Counted from the first letter of the stretch, positions 19,553 through 29,167 are shown. The stretch is 34,335 nucleotides of DNA from an uncultured Oscillospiraceae bacterium (GCA_944385795.1 CALWYP010000109.1:1-34335); one strand, 5' to 3'. Numbers and translations are program-made. The notes: generated by a model from the sequence alone, not told the origin.

Positions 19553-22500
19553 TTAGCCAGCGTTGCATTGTAAATTTTTTGCGTCTTCCGCCCGCTCGAG
19601 GGCCCTGGCCGCGCGCAGGTACCAGCCCGCGGAGCCGGTGTACCAGCTCCAGCCCGCCTCGCCGTAGCGCGCGGCGTTTGCGTACACGTCGGCGGCCAGG
19701 ACGAAGGGCTCCGCGCCGTAATTCCCGTCCCGGCGCAGCAGCCCGGCGAGCAGCTCCCGCGCCTGGCCAAGCCGGCCGCGCTCTATGAGCGCGAGGGCGA
19801 GCCATATGGCCGCGTGCGTGTACTGGCCGCCGTTTTCGCGGAAGCCCTCGCCGTAGCCGTTCACATAGCCGGCGTACTCCGTGCCCCCGCCGAAGGGCGG
19901 CGTAAAAATCCTCGTCAGGCCGCCTCCGTCGCGCAGGTATTCAAGCGCGCTCGTGAGGGCCGTGTCCACGCGCTCCGCGTCCAGCCCGGCGAAGGCCGCC
20001 CAGGCCTGCGCCACGGCGTCTATCTTGCAGCCGCGGCTCTCCGCCGAGCCCAGGGGGCGGCCGTCCTCAAAATAGCCGCGCCGGTACCAGCGGCCGTCCC
20101 AGGCGGCCTCCGCGCCCTTCTCGCAGCGGCGCGCGGCGCTTATCAGCGCCGCGGCCGAGGACGTGGGCAGCAGCTTTGCGAAGCGGCGCGCCGTATGGGC
20201 GAAGAATTCCGTGAGCCATACGCTCTCGCCGCCCACGGCGTCGAAGCCGTCGCACCAGTCGCCCGCGCCCATTTTGAGCAGCCCGTGCGGGCCGAAGCCG
20301 CGCCGCATCACAAGCCTGAGCGCCGAGGCCGCGTGCTCCAGCACGCCCGACTCCTTTCCCGGGACGGCGGCCTCGTAGCGCGAGCCCTCGCCCGGGGCGA
20401 GGGGCGGCGAAGCCAGGCCGCGGATTTGTACGGACAAAATGCCCTCGTCACCCGTGGCGTCTATATATTCGCACAGCGCCCAGGGCAGCCACAGGAGGTC
20501 GTCGGATACGCGCGTGCGCACGCCGGAATCGGGCCGGCCCGGATGCCACCAGTGCATGACGTCGCCCTCTTCGTACTGGTGCGCGCAGCAGTCGAGTATG
20601 CGCCCGCGGGCGAGGCCCGGGTCGAGCCACAGGAGGTTCGCCGCGTCCTGGAGCTGGTCGCGGAAGCCGTAGGCCCCGCCGCTCTGGTAAATAGACGTGC
20701 GGGCCGTCATGCGGCAGGCCAGGGCCTGGTATACGGCCCAGTTCGAGGCGTAGCCGTCTATGAGCGCGTCCCCGGTAGAGATATTAACGCGGCAGAGGCG
20801 CGAAAAATGCGCTTTTACGCGCTCGAGCTCTATCGCGGCGTTCTCATACCTCGCCAGGCGGCGCAGCTCCTCGGCCCCGGCGGAGCCGCAGGCTATCACC
20901 ACCCGCCCCCGGGCCGGAAGCACGGCGGCGAAGCAGGGCATGAGCCCCGCGCCCGTCTCCCCGCCCGGCCGGCGCGCGGCCCAGGCGGCGGCGTCGCAGG
21001 TGAAGGCGGCCGCGTCCTCCGAAAAGGCGGCGGCGAACTCCATGCCCGAGCGCTGGTTCACGGCCCTCAGCACCCCGCCGTCCAGCCAGGTGTATACGAA
21101 GGGCGCGTCGCGCCCCTCGGCGGCGAGCTGCAGCGAGGTCTTCCAGTAGATCTCCCCGGGCGCGCCCTCTATGACCAGCACCCGCGCGGCGGCGTCCAGC
21201 GGCACGAAGGCCGTCACCCGCGCGCCGAGCTTTTCCCATACGGCCCAGCCGTGGCCGAAGCGGACGCGGCATACGGCGCCGTCCTCGGCGGCGAAGAGGC
21301 TTACGCGCTCCCCGCCGCACATGCACTCGAGCGTCTCCGGGCCGGCGGAGGCCCGCTCGTCGCAAATCCAGGCGTTCACGCGCTCCATGCGCGCATTCGC
21401 GCCGAACATGTTCCCCAGCCCGCAGTCGGCGGCGATATAGCCGAACTTCCCGTTGGACATGGGCAGGGACCAGGCCCGCGGCGGCAGCGCGCCGCGCACG
21501 GTGAAGCGGAACTCCCCGTCCGCCTGTTCGTATTCCACGCCGCCGCCGGCGCGCTTTTCCGGGAGCGGCGTATCCGAGGGGAAGGCGGCGAAGCGCCTGG
21601 GCGGCAGGGCCGCGCCGCCGGGCAGGACCAGCGCGGCGGAGCCCAGCACGGCGCGGGCCATGGACGAGTCCACGGCGTGTACGCCCGCGCGCGCCCCGAG
21701 CAGGGCTTCAAGGCCCAGGGAGGCCAGGGCCCGGCGCACCGATTCAAAGCCGTCCCGGCGGTATTCCCCGGCGTCGTCCGTGATAAAGACGAGGTCTGCC
21801 CGGACGCCGGCGCTCCTGAGCGCCGCGTGCCGGGCGCAGGCGGCCTTCATCCCGGCGCAGGGCCTAGCGGCGATCACCGGGTAGTCGCCGGAGACGCCCG
21901 CGGCCCAGAGCTCTTCGGCCCGGGCCGCTTCGCCGCTCTCGCAGCGCGGGAAGAGTATCCTGGAGGCGAGCTCCGGCACGCCGGCCAGCTCGTCCGGCCC
22001 GAGGCCCCAGGCCGCGCCGAGCACGGAGACGATGTCCCCGAAGAGTGCCGCCCCGCTCACGAGGCAGCGGCGCGCGGCCTCGGCCGCGGCGTCCTTCGTG
22101 GCCCCGAAGCCTATGGCGAAGCGCGCGCGGAAGCTCCCGCCCGCCTCCAGGGCGGCGCGCGCGCCGAGCGTGACAAGCGGGTAGTCCAGCGCGCCCAGCG
22201 GCTCGCCGTCCGCGTTCGCTCGCAGCGAGCACGCGGCGTCCGAGGCGGCGCAGAGCCAGCAGCCGGGCGCGCCCGGGCGCGGGAGCCGGCGTATGAACAG
22301 CGCGCCGTCCTCCTCAAGGGCCTCGAGGCCCAGCCGCCAATAGGCCGGGTGCGCGGCGTAGTCCTCATATCTGGCCAGCACCGGCTCGAAGGAGAGCTCG
22401 ACTCTCGCGTCCACCGGCTCCTTCGCCCTTATCTCAACCACGCGCAGCTCGGCCGTGGCGCGCGCCGTGACGCCGCTGGTGACAGAGCTTGCGAAGCCGC

Positions 22501-25500
22501 CGAAATCCCCGTCGAAGCGCAGCAGCCCGCCCGCGCAGGTATATCTGAAAGCGGCCCTGTTCCCCGGCACGGGCAGCAGGTCGGCGCCCATGAACCGTAT
22601 CCTGAGCCCCGCCGGCCCGTCCACGGCGTCGCTGAAGCCGCGGTAGGCCGCGATGGCCCCGGCCTGGGCGCGGGAGAGCCCGTTCGCCGTCATGAGCAGG
22701 CTGTAAACGCCGTTTGAGAGGGGGTAGACCCTCGGCGACGAGCTGGGCGCGCACACGCCGGAGTCCGCGCAGGCCGCGCGGCGGCGCGCAGGCGCCCGGC
22801 CCGGGCGGGAGGCCGCGCGGCGGCGGAGCGTCGCCGCCCCCTCCGGCGCACGCTCGGCGAGGAGCGGGGCGAAGGCCGCCATATCCGGCCAGGACATGAA
22901 GCGGCGGGTGAACGCCCCGTCCAGGAGGCAGTTGGCCGCCGCCGTCAGGCTCATGCCCAGGTGGTGGGCCATGACCGAGCGCACCACCTCGCCGCGCCCG
23001 CCCGCGCAGCGCCGGGGCGTGTAGTCCACGGCCTCCCAGAGCCCGAAGCGCCCGCCCGCGTCCACGGCGGCGAAGCGCCTCAGGTTGCGCGCGGCGGCGT
23101 TGGGCGCGGCGGCGAGGGCGAGGTAGGAGGCGTAGGGCGCGCAGACCGTGTCCGCGCCCATGCCGCGCCGCAGCGCGAGCGCGGCGCAGCCGTTGGCCTT
23201 ATAGCGGTAGGACATGGAGGAGTCGAGCGCGAAAAAGGCGCTCTCGCTCTGCCCCCAGGGCGCGCCCTCGGGCACGTCCCGGCGCTGCACATAGAGGCAG
23301 AACCTCACGCTCTCCCAGAGCAGGGAGCCGCGCTGCAGCGGCAGGAACAGCTCGGGCATCAGGTACTCGAACATCGTGCCCGTCCAGCTTGCAAGCCCGC
23401 GGTAGCCGTCCCGGCCCACGAGGGCGCGCGAAAGCTGGCGCCAATGCCGCGCCGTCACGTCCCCGTGCGCCACGGCGTAGTAGCCCGTGAGCCTCTCCTC
23501 GCTGGCCATCAGGTCGTAGCAGCCCCTGTCCGCCCGGCCGTTCGCCGTGTCGAAGCCTATCCGGAAGAGGCGGCGCTGCCGGTCGAAGAGCGCGGCGAAG
23601 TCCATGCCGTCGCGCAGCTTCAGCGCCCGCCCGGCGAGCTCCGGCCTGCCGTATTCCACAAGCCCCGCGGCCGCGGCGGTGAGGCAGGCGGCGAGGTTGC
23701 CGCTGTCCACGGTGGAGACATAGCGCGGCTCCATGGGCCGCAGCGTGCGCGTGCCGTACCAGTTGTACAGATGCCCGCGCCACTTCTCAAGCCCCTCGCA
23801 GGTCGTGATTATGCCCTCTATAATATCCAGCGCGGCTTCGCTCCCGCAGAGCTTCAGGTCCGCCGCCGCGAGGCAGCTCGTTATGGCGAGGCCTATATTC
23901 GTCGGCGAGGTCCGCTCCGCGAGGCCGACAGGCGGCTGCTCCTGATAGTTGTCCGGGGGCAGGTACCCCCGCTCCGGCGTGCAGAATCCGGCAAAATACC
24001 TCCAGACCTTCTCACATTCGCCCAGCAGGAAGCGCCGGTTTTCCCCCGTCAGGCGTTCGGCGCAGCACAGCCTCGCGCCGAGCGGCCCGGCCATGAAAAG
24101 CCCCGCCGCCCAGGCCACGCCAAGGGTCTTGCCCGCGGGCTCCGGGGAGAAAAGCAACAGCGCCGCGCCCAGCAGCGGCTGGGGCCAGGCCGCGGCGAGC
24201 AGCGCGCTCGGGCCGCCGGGCAGGCCCTGGGCCGAGGTCTGCCATTGCAGCAGGCGGCGGCGCGATACGCAGACGCGCCAAACCGCCGTACAAATTGCGG
24301 ACAAATTCGTCCAGGCCTCCCAGGGCAGGAATATAAATTTGAGCAGGGCCCGGGCCAGGGCGAGCGCCGCGCCGTAGAGCGCGCTGCCCGGATGCCTTTC
24401 CCTGCCCGAGCGGCGGGTCAGGGCCCGCAGCGCGGCCCCGGGCAGGCCGGCGCAGAGGCTCAGCGCCGCGATAAGCGCCGCGGGGAGCAGCCCCGCCGCC
24501 GGGAAAAAGGCCGCGGCGGCGATGGCGAGCGCGGCGGCGGGGGCGCTCAGGCTGCGCCGGGCGCTGTCTATGATATGGAGCCTGTCGGCGGGCGCTATGC
24601 GGCCGCGGAGCCGCCAGAGCACGGCCAGGTTCTGCCAGTCGCCGCGCACCCAGCGGTGCTGGCGCTTGAAGTAGGCGGCGGGCGAGGCCGGGAAGCCGTC
24701 GGTGAGCTCGGTGGAGCCCATGGCCCCGCCGCGCAGCAGCGCGCCCTCCACCGCGTCGTGGGAGAGGACGAGGTTCTCCGGGAGGCCGGAGCAGCAGCGC
24801 AGCAGGGCCGCGGCGTCTATTATCCCCTTGCCCGCGAAGCCGCCGCGGCCGGTCAAATCCATCCACGCCTCGCCGCAGGCGCCGCCGTAGGGGTCCATGC
24901 CGCCGGGCCCCGCGGCCGCGCGGGCGAAGCGGGTGGCCTCGCTCGCGGCCAGCTCCACGCTCACCCGCGGGTGTATTATCCCGCGCCCGGCGCTGACCGC
25001 GCGCCGCTTTTCGTCTATGACGGGGCGGTTGAGCGGGTGGAGCATCGCGCCTATAAGCTCGCGCGCCGCCCCGGGCAGGAGCGTGGTGTCCGCGTCCAGG
25101 GCGAGGATGAATCTCGCCCCGCGCACGAAGCCCATGTCCCCGGCGAGGCAGATCAGCTCCCCGTCCCGCCCGGCCATGGCCCCGGCGAGGGCCATCAGCG
25201 CGCCGCGCTTGCGCTCCCGCGCCGTCCAGACGCCGTCGCGCCTGTTCTCGGCCCGGCGTCGGGTGAAAAGGTAAAAGCCGCCGGAGTATTTTTCGTTCAG
25301 GCCGTCCACCGCCCTCTTCGCAGCGTCCAAGGCCGGGGCGTCCGTCTCGAGCTCCTCGCTCGCCGCCTCCGGCAGGTCGGCGAGCAGGGCAAAGGCCAGG
25401 TTCGCGCCGCATTCGCGCGAGGCGCAGCGGAAGGTTTCGAGCCTCCTTGCGAGCTTTTCCCCGTCCTCCGGCCCCGTGAGCAGGGCGGAGACGGCGCAGA

Positions 25501-26503
25501 TGGTCCGCCCCTCGTCCGGCACGCCGCCCTCGAGCGCCATGCGCGGCAGCTCCCTGGGGCGCAGCGCGCGCAGCAGCAGCGCGTCCAGGCCCCGGCGCGC
25601 GAGCTCCAGCGCCGGGAGGAAGCTCAGCGCCGCCGTTATAAGGCCGCCGGATATTGTCCCCGCCGCGGCGGCGACGGCCGCCGCCGCGAGCAGGGCGGCG
25701 AGCGCGCAGCCGCGGCCCGTGCGCACGCGCGCCGCGCGGCCCATCGGCTCGCAGAGCAGCCACCAGCCGCAGTGGCCACGGCGCGGGTCGCCGGAGTGGC
25801 GGCGCGTAAGCTCCAGCACGCGCGCGGCGCATTCCAGCTCGCTTATGCCCTCGCGCTTTGCGAGGGCGGCGAGGCGGCGGCGGTAATACGCCCGGCTGGG
25901 CTCGTCCATGCGCCCGTACACCCCGCAGCCCTCCCGGGCGAGCGTCCGGCCGGCGAGGTCGAGCGCGTCGAGCACCTCGCCGGCGTCGGCAGTCGAGAGG
26001 GCGCGCAGGCCCTCTATCGCGGCGGAGACGGCCCCCGCGTCAGGCGCGGAGGCGAACTCCTCCCTCAGCCTGGCCGTGAGCGCCCCGCGCAGCGCGGCGA
26101 AGAGCAGCGTGAGCTCGCGCAATGTGAGCGGGGTCACGCTCTCGAAGCCGGAGAAGAATTCCACCGCCTGCTCCGAGCCTATCCGCCCCTCCGCGGCCCG
26201 CACGAACTCCGCGGCCGCCTCGCAGACGAGCGCCTCCGAGCGCCCGGCGCGCAGCCGCGCCCTCACGGAGAAATCCTCCGCCGCGGCAAGGGCCTCGCGT
26301 TCTATGAGCCCGCGGTTGTCGAAAAGCCACTCGTGCGCCGCGCCGGGCGCGGATTTTACGCCCGCCAGCGCGGCCAGGTCGTCCCTGATGCGCCGGGCCG
26401 AACGCCGCGCGGGGAAGGTACCGGCGGAGCGCAGGCGCTCCGCCGAGCGCGCGCCAAGGAGGAAGAGCTCGGATTTATTCTGATTATTCGCGTTTTCGCC
26501 CAT
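19553..26503 (-). CDS. ndvB: Cyclic beta-1,2-glucan synthase-like protein (GT84 - glycoamylase-like - GH94)
   Basis: 2316 residues from the ATG at 26503 (MGENANNQNK), with GGAGG about 12 bases upstream. The N-terminal helical region ends in a membrane pair at about 260-300. A GT2/GT84-type glycosyltransferase follows with ALDADT (about 469), HDAVEG (about 583) and QHRWVRGDW (about 616), the D-x-D, acid and Q-x-x-R-W motifs of processive synthases. Further membrane segments lie at about 650-690 and 780-810. A glycoamylase-like domain carries PWGQSESAF (about 1085) and MAHHLGMSL. The C-terminal GH94 phosphorylase part has YGFRDQLQDAANLLW, HQYEEGDVMHWWHP, and GDWCDGF (about 2082), where the family norm is GDWNDG. 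The family makes, trims and cyclises beta-1,2-glucan from UDP-glucose. No exporter or UDP-glucose gene is nearby. It is shorter than rhizobial NdvB. Confidence 0.88.
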   Translation of the reverse strand: MGENANNQNKSELFLLGARSAERLRSAGTFPARRSARRIRDDLAALAGVKSAPGAAHEWLFDNRGLIEREALAAAEDFSVRARLRAGRSEALVCEAAAEFVRAAEGRIGSEQAVEFFSGFESVTPLTLRELTLLFAALRGALTARLREEFASAPDAGAVSAAIEGLRALSTADAGEVLDALDLAGRTLAREGCGVYGRMDEPSRAYYRRRLAALAKREGISELECAARVLELTRRHSGDPRRGHCGWWLLCEPMGRAARVRTGRGCALAALLAAAAVAAAAGTISGGLITAALSFLPALELARRGLDALLLRALRPRELPRMALEGGVPDEGRTICAVSALLTGPEDGEKLARRLETFRCASRECGANLAFALLADLPEAASEELETDAPALDAAKRAVDGLNEKYSGGFYLFTRRRAENRRDGVWTARERKRGALMALAGAMAGRDGELICLAGDMGFVRGARFILALDADTTLLPGAARELIGAMLHPLNRPVIDEKRRAVSAGRGIIHPRVSVELAASEATRFARAAAGPGGMDPYGGACGEAWMDLTGRGGFAGKGIIDAAALLRCCSGLPENLVLSHDAVEGALLRGGAMGSTELTDGFPASPAAYFKRQHRWVRGDWQNLAVLWRLRGRIAPADRLHIIDSARRSLSAPAAALAIAAAAFFPAAGLLPAALIAALSLCAGLPGAALRALTRRSGRERHPGSALYGAALALARALLKFIFLPWEAWTNLSAICTAVWRVCVSRRRLLQWQTSAQGLPGGPSALLAAAWPQPLLGAALLLFSPEPAGKTLGVAWAAGLFMAGPLGARLCCAERLTGENRRFLLGECEKVWRYFAGFCTPERGYLPPDNYQEQPPVGLAERTSPTNIGLAITSCLAAADLKLCGSEAALDIIEGIITTCEGLEKWRGHLYNWYGTRTLRPMEPRYVSTVDSGNLAACLTAAAAGLVEYGRPELAGRALKLRDGMDFAALFDRQRRLFRIGFDTANGRADRGCYDLMASEERLTGYYAVAHGDVTARHWRQLSRALVGRDGYRGLASWTGTMFEYLMPELFLPLQRGSLLWESVRFCLYVQRRDVPEGAPWGQSESAFFALDSSMSYRYKANGCAALALRRGMGADTVCAPYASYLALAAAPNAAARNLRRFAAVDAGGRFGLWEAVDYTPRRCAGGRGEVVRSVMAHHLGMSLTAAANCLLDGAFTRRFMSWPDMAAFAPLLAERAPEGAATLRRRAASRPGRAPARRRAACADSGVCAPSSSPRVYPLSNGVYSLLMTANGLSRAQAGAIAAYRGFSDAVDGPAGLRIRFMGADLLPVPGNRAAFRYTCAGGLLRFDGDFGGFASSVTSGVTARATAELRVVEIRAKEPVDARVELSFEPVLARYEDYAAHPAYWRLGLEALEEDGALFIRRLPRPGAPGCWLCAASDAACSLRANADGEPLGALDYPLVTLGARAALEAGGSFRARFAIGFGATKDAAAEAARRCLVSGAALFGDIVSVLGAAWGLGPDELAGVPELASRILFPRCESGEAARAEELWAAGVSGDYPVIAARPCAGMKAACARHAALRSAGVRADLVFITDDAGEYRRDGFESVRRALASLGLEALLGARAGVHAVDSSMARAVLGSAALVLPGGAALPPRRFAAFPSDTPLPEKRAGGGVEYEQADGEFRFTVRGALPPRAWSLPMSNGKFGYIAADCGLGNMFGANARMERVNAWICDERASAGPETLECMCGGERVSLFAAEDGAVCRVRFGHGWAVWEKLGARVTAFVPLDAAARVLVIEGAPGEIYWKTSLQLAAEGRDAPFVYTWLDGGVLRAVNQRSGMEFAAAFSEDAAAFTCDAAAWAARRPGGETGAGLMPCFAAVLPARGRVVIACGSAGAEELRRLARYENAAIELERVKAHFSRLCRVNISTGDALIDGYASNWAVYQALACRMTARTSIYQSGGAYGFRDQLQDAANLLWLDPGLARGRILDCCAHQYEEGDVMHWWHPGRPDSGVRTRVSDDLLWLPWALCEYIDATGDEGILSVQIRGLASPPLAPGEGSRYEAAVPGKESGVLEHAASALRLVMRRGFGPHGLLKMGAGDWCDGFDAVGGESVWLTEFFAHTARRFAKLLPTSSAAALISAARRCEKGAEAAWDGRWYRRGYFEDGRPLGSAESRGCKIDAVAQAWAAFAGLDAERVDTALTSALEYLRDGGGLTRIFTPPFGGGTEYAGYVNGYGEGFRENGGQYTHAAIWLALALIERGRLGQARELLAGLLRRDGNYGAEPFVLAADVYANAARYGEAGWSWYTGSAGWYLRAARALERAEDAKNLQCNAG

Positions 26504-26591
26504 TTTCTCGCTTGACCTCCACGAATCTTTATCCCGGCTATTTTCCCCCGCGCCGCGGCCCAATATTCCGGGGCGCGTAAAATAAAAGCTC

Positions 26592-26620
26592 TTGACACGC
26601 GCGGCGGCTTCGTGTATAAT
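26592..26620 (+). promoter_or_regulatory. Promoter of the ylxM-ffh operon
   Basis: TTGACA (26592-26597), 17 bases, TATAAT (26615-26620), a perfect consensus promoter, 44 bases before the ylxM start. Confidence 0.92.
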
Positions 26621-26663
26621 GATGCCCGCTGAAAAAGCGATACCGCGCGAAGGAGGCCGGGCC

Positions 26664-27014
26664 GTGAAGAAGGACACAGTCTATCTCACCATGCTCCTCG
26701 ACTATTACGGCGAGCTGCTTACCGACAAGCAGCGGGAGTACTTTGACCTCCACTACAACCAGGACCTCACGCTCTCGGAGATAGGCGAGATGAACGGGAT
26801 CTCCCGCCAGGGCGTGTGGGAGATCGTCCGCCGGGCCGAGGCCGTGATGCGCGGCATAGACGAGAAGACCGGGCTGGTCTCCCGCCGGCGCGAGCGCAGC
26901 GAGGCGGTAAAGGCCATCACGGAGGCCCTCACGCCCCTGCTGGATAGCGGCGACGCCGAAGCCGCCGGCGCCGCGAGGCGCAGCCTGGAGGCGCTGAAGG
27001 CCCTGGACAACTGA
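26664..27014 (+). CDS. ylxM: YlxM/p13-like HTH protein, UPF0122
   Basis: 116 residues from GTG at 26664 (read as MKKDTVYLTMLLDYYG). This start is chosen because AAGGAGG lies seven bases upstream and matches the family N-terminus. The sequence continues with LLTDKQREYFDLHYNQDLTLSEIGEMNGISRQGVWEIVRRAE, a sigma-70 region-4-like helix-turn-helix. The family is encoded directly before ffh in most Firmicutes and is thought to act with the signal recognition particle system. The last 40 residues are helical and Ala/Glu-rich. Twenty-seven bases separate it from ffh in the same operon. Confidence 0.93.
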   Translation: MKKDTVYLTMLLDYYGELLTDKQREYFDLHYNQDLTLSEIGEMNGISRQGVWEIVRRAEAVMRGIDEKTGLVSRRRERSEAVKAITEALTPLLDSGDAEAAGAARRSLEALKALDN

Positions 27015-27041
27015 GCCGCGAGGCGGAACGGAGGATAGACA

Positions 27042-28415
27042 TTGGCGTTTGAAAGCCTTTCCGAAAAGCTCTCGGCCACGTTCAAGAAGCTCCGGGGCAA
27101 AGGGCGCCTCAGCGAGCAGGACGTGACCGAGGCCATGCGCGAGGTGCGCCTGGCCCTGCTCGAGGCCGACGTGAGCTACAAGGTCGTCAAGGACTTTGTA
27201 AAGCGCGTCAGCGAGAGGGCGAAGGGCGCCGAGGTGCTTGAAAGCCTCACGCCCGCGCAGATGGTCATAAAGATTGTCAACGAGGAGCTCTGCGCCCTGA
27301 TGGGCAGCGAGAACAAGAAGCTCAACATCTCCCCGAAGTCGCCCAGCGTCTGTATGCTTGTGGGCCTGCAGGGCGCGGGCAAGACGACGAACGGCGCGAA
27401 GCTCGCCGCGCTCATGAAGAAGCAGGGCAAGCGGCCGCTGCTGGTGGCCTGCGACGTCTACCGCCCCGCCGCGATAAAGCAGCTGGAGACCGTCGGCGCG
27501 CAGCTGGATATACCCGTATTCCAGCAGGGCCAGGGCGACCCTGTGGAGATAGCGAAGGCCGGCATCGAGCACGCGAAGAAGTTCGGCAACGACCTCGTTT
27601 TCCTGGACACCGCCGGCCGCCTGCACATAGACGAGCAACTCATGGACGAGCTCAGGGACATCAAGGCCGCCACGGAGCCCGCCGAGATCCTCCTGGTCGT
27701 CGACGCGATGACCGGCCAGGACGCGGTGAACGCCGCCGGGGCCTTCGACGCGGCGCTGGACATAACTGGCGTCATGCTCACGAAGCTCGACGGCGACGCG
27801 CGCGGCGGCGCGGCCCTCTCGGTAACCGCCGTCACCGGCAAGCCGGTCAAGTTCGCCGGCGTGGGCGAGAAGCTCGACCAGATCGAGGCCTTCCACCCCG
27901 ACCGCATGGCCGGCCGTATCCTCGGCATGGGCGACGTGCTCAGCCTGATCGAGAAGGCCGAGCAGCGCATGGACGAGAAGAAGGCGGCCGAGCTCGCCGA
28001 AAGGCTGCGCCAGAACAAATTCACCCTGAACGACTACTACGACCAGCTCCAGCAGCTCAAGGGCATGGGCTCCATGGAGGACATAGCCGGGATGCTGGGC
28101 ATGAACGCCTCCGCCCTCAAGGGCGCGAGCATAGACGAGAAGGCGATGGGCCATATAGAGGCTATCATCCTCTCCATGACGCCGAAGGAGCGGGAGAACC
28201 CGGGCATCCTTGGCAACTCGCGCAAGAAGCGCATAGCCGCGGGCAGCGGCACCACCGTCATGGAGGTGAACCGCCTGCTCAAGCAGTACGACACCATGCT
28301 GCAGCTCTTCAAGCAGATGAACGGCCCGGGCGGGAAGAAGATGAAGCGCATGGCCAAGCGCGGCGGCTTCCCCGGCCTCGGCGGCATGGGCGGCGGCATG
28401 TTCCCGGGCATGTGA
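27042..28415 (+). CDS. ffh: Signal recognition particle protein Ffh (SRP54)
   Basis: 457 residues. The start is TTG at 27042 (MAFESLSEKLSATFKKLRG), with GGAGG seven bases upstream and the family's normal N-terminus; no ATG fits. Domains are N (about 1-85), the G domain with P-loop GLQGAGKTT (about 107), DVYRPAA, DTAGR (about 190) and TKLDGDARGG (about 247), and the Met-rich M domain (about 300-457) ending GGFPGLGGMGGGMFPGM. It binds signal sequences through the M domain and SRP RNA, and docks with FtsY in a GTP-dependent way. The rare start codon may limit synthesis or respond to initiation factor levels. The SRP RNA gene itself is not in this window. Confidence 0.97.
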   Translation: MAFESLSEKLSATFKKLRGKGRLSEQDVTEAMREVRLALLEADVSYKVVKDFVKRVSERAKGAEVLESLTPAQMVIKIVNEELCALMGSENKKLNISPKSPSVCMLVGLQGAGKTTNGAKLAALMKKQGKRPLLVACDVYRPAAIKQLETVGAQLDIPVFQQGQGDPVEIAKAGIEHAKKFGNDLVFLDTAGRLHIDEQLMDELRDIKAATEPAEILLVVDAMTGQDAVNAAGAFDAALDITGVMLTKLDGDARGGAALSVTAVTGKPVKFAGVGEKLDQIEAFHPDRMAGRILGMGDVLSLIEKAEQRMDEKKAAELAERLRQNKFTLNDYYDQLQQLKGMGSMEDIAGMLGMNASALKGASIDEKAMGHIEAIILSMTPKERENPGILGNSRKKRIAAGSGTTVMEVNRLLKQYDTMLQLFKQMNGPGGKKMKRMAKRGGFPGLGGMGGGMFPGM

Positions 28416-28515
28416 CGGCCCGCCGGGCGGCCCCTTTGAACGGGGCGCCTGAAAATTCCGGTTAAAGCCGCTTTGCGGTTTTAATATATATAAAACCCCT
28501 GGAGGTGAAAATAAG

Positions 28516-28752
28516 ATGGTAAAGATCAGGCTTCGCAGGATGGGCGCCAAGAAGGCCCCCTACTACCGCATCGTCGTCGCCGACTCCCGCAGCCCGCGCG
28601 ACGGCCGCTTCATCGAGGAGATAGGCACTTACGACCCCCTGAGCGAGACGAACACCCTGCGCGTCGACATGGAGCGCGCCAAGTACTGGATTGCCAACGG
28701 CGCCCAGCCGACCGACACTGTCCGCGGCCTTCTGAAGAAGGCTGAGGCGTAA
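28516..28752 (+). CDS. rpsP: 30S ribosomal protein S16
   Basis: 78 residues. It begins [21 protein letters not shown] and continues with [19 protein letters not shown], the S16 signature. It is required for 30S assembly. A full GGAGGTG ribosome site lies before the ATG. The 100-base gap after ffh contains a GGCGGCCCC/GGGGCGCC hairpin and a small CCGC/GCGG hairpin with TTTT, followed by an AT-rich TATATATA stretch. That gap may hold an extra promoter or a partial terminator for rpsP. Confidence 0.97.
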   Translation: MVKIRLRRMGAKKAPYYRIVVADSRSPRDGRFIEEIGTYDPLSETNTLRVDMERAKYWIANGAQPTDTVRGLLKKAEA

Positions 28753-28852
28753 GGCGTGGATGCGCCTGGGGATGCGCCCCTCGGCGCGCCCGCAAGAGCG
28801 TCCCGCCCCGCGCCTTTCCGGCGTCGGGCATGCTACCTAAGGAGCATTTTTG

Positions 28853-29083
28853 ATGAACGAACTGCTGACCTACATTGTACAGAGCCTCGTCGATAAGCCC
28901 GACGAGGTCTCGGTGACCGAGCGCAAAGCCGAGGGCGAGACCGTTTTTGAGGTGCGCGTAGCCGACGGCGATATGGGCAAGGTCATTGGCCGCCAGGGCC
29001 GGATAGTCAAGGAGATCCGCGTCCTGATGAAGGCCGTCGCCCAGAGGAAGGGCAAGAAGGTCTCGGTCGAGATTGTCGACTGA
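28853..29083 (+). CDS. khpA: KhpA (YlqC) KH-domain RNA-binding protein
   Basis: 76 residues from the ATG at 28853, with AAGGAG upstream. An in-frame TTG one codon earlier is less likely. A single KH domain shows the GxxG loop as GKVIGRQGRIVKEIR. KhpA pairs with KhpB (Jag/EloR) to bind many mRNAs and influence cell elongation and division in Firmicutes. The position between rpsP and rimM is the standard one. The 100 bases before it are GC-rich with no clear signal. After it comes a long GC hairpin (about 29099-29124) and then a terminator-like hairpin. Confidence 0.95.
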   Translation: MNELLTYIVQSLVDKPDEVSVTERKAEGETVFEVRVADGDMGKVIGRQGRIVKEIRVLMKAVAQRKGKKVSVEIVD

Positions 29084-29143
29084 GCGTTTCCTCGGCAGCG
29101 CGGGCGGGAACGGCCCGCCCGCGCATAAGGCTTTTTAACTTTC

Positions 29144-29167
29144 AGGCGGGGCTTCCCGCCTATTTTT
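29144..29167 (+). terminator. Terminator-like hairpin between khpA and rimM
   Basis: A 7-bp stem (29144-29150 with 29155-29161), a 4-base loop, then ATTTTT. It ends only 14 bases before the rimM start, so it may attenuate the operon or give different levels of khpA and rimM-trmD. Confidence 0.65.

Noticed and set aside
22961-26515. A very long open frame on the plus strand opposite the beta-glucan synthase gene, and many others like it elsewhere in the window
   Set aside because: Very GC-rich codons on the true strand remove stop codons from other frames. The translation is a low-complexity Ala/Arg/Gly/Pro mix with no domain, no ribosome site and no promoter.
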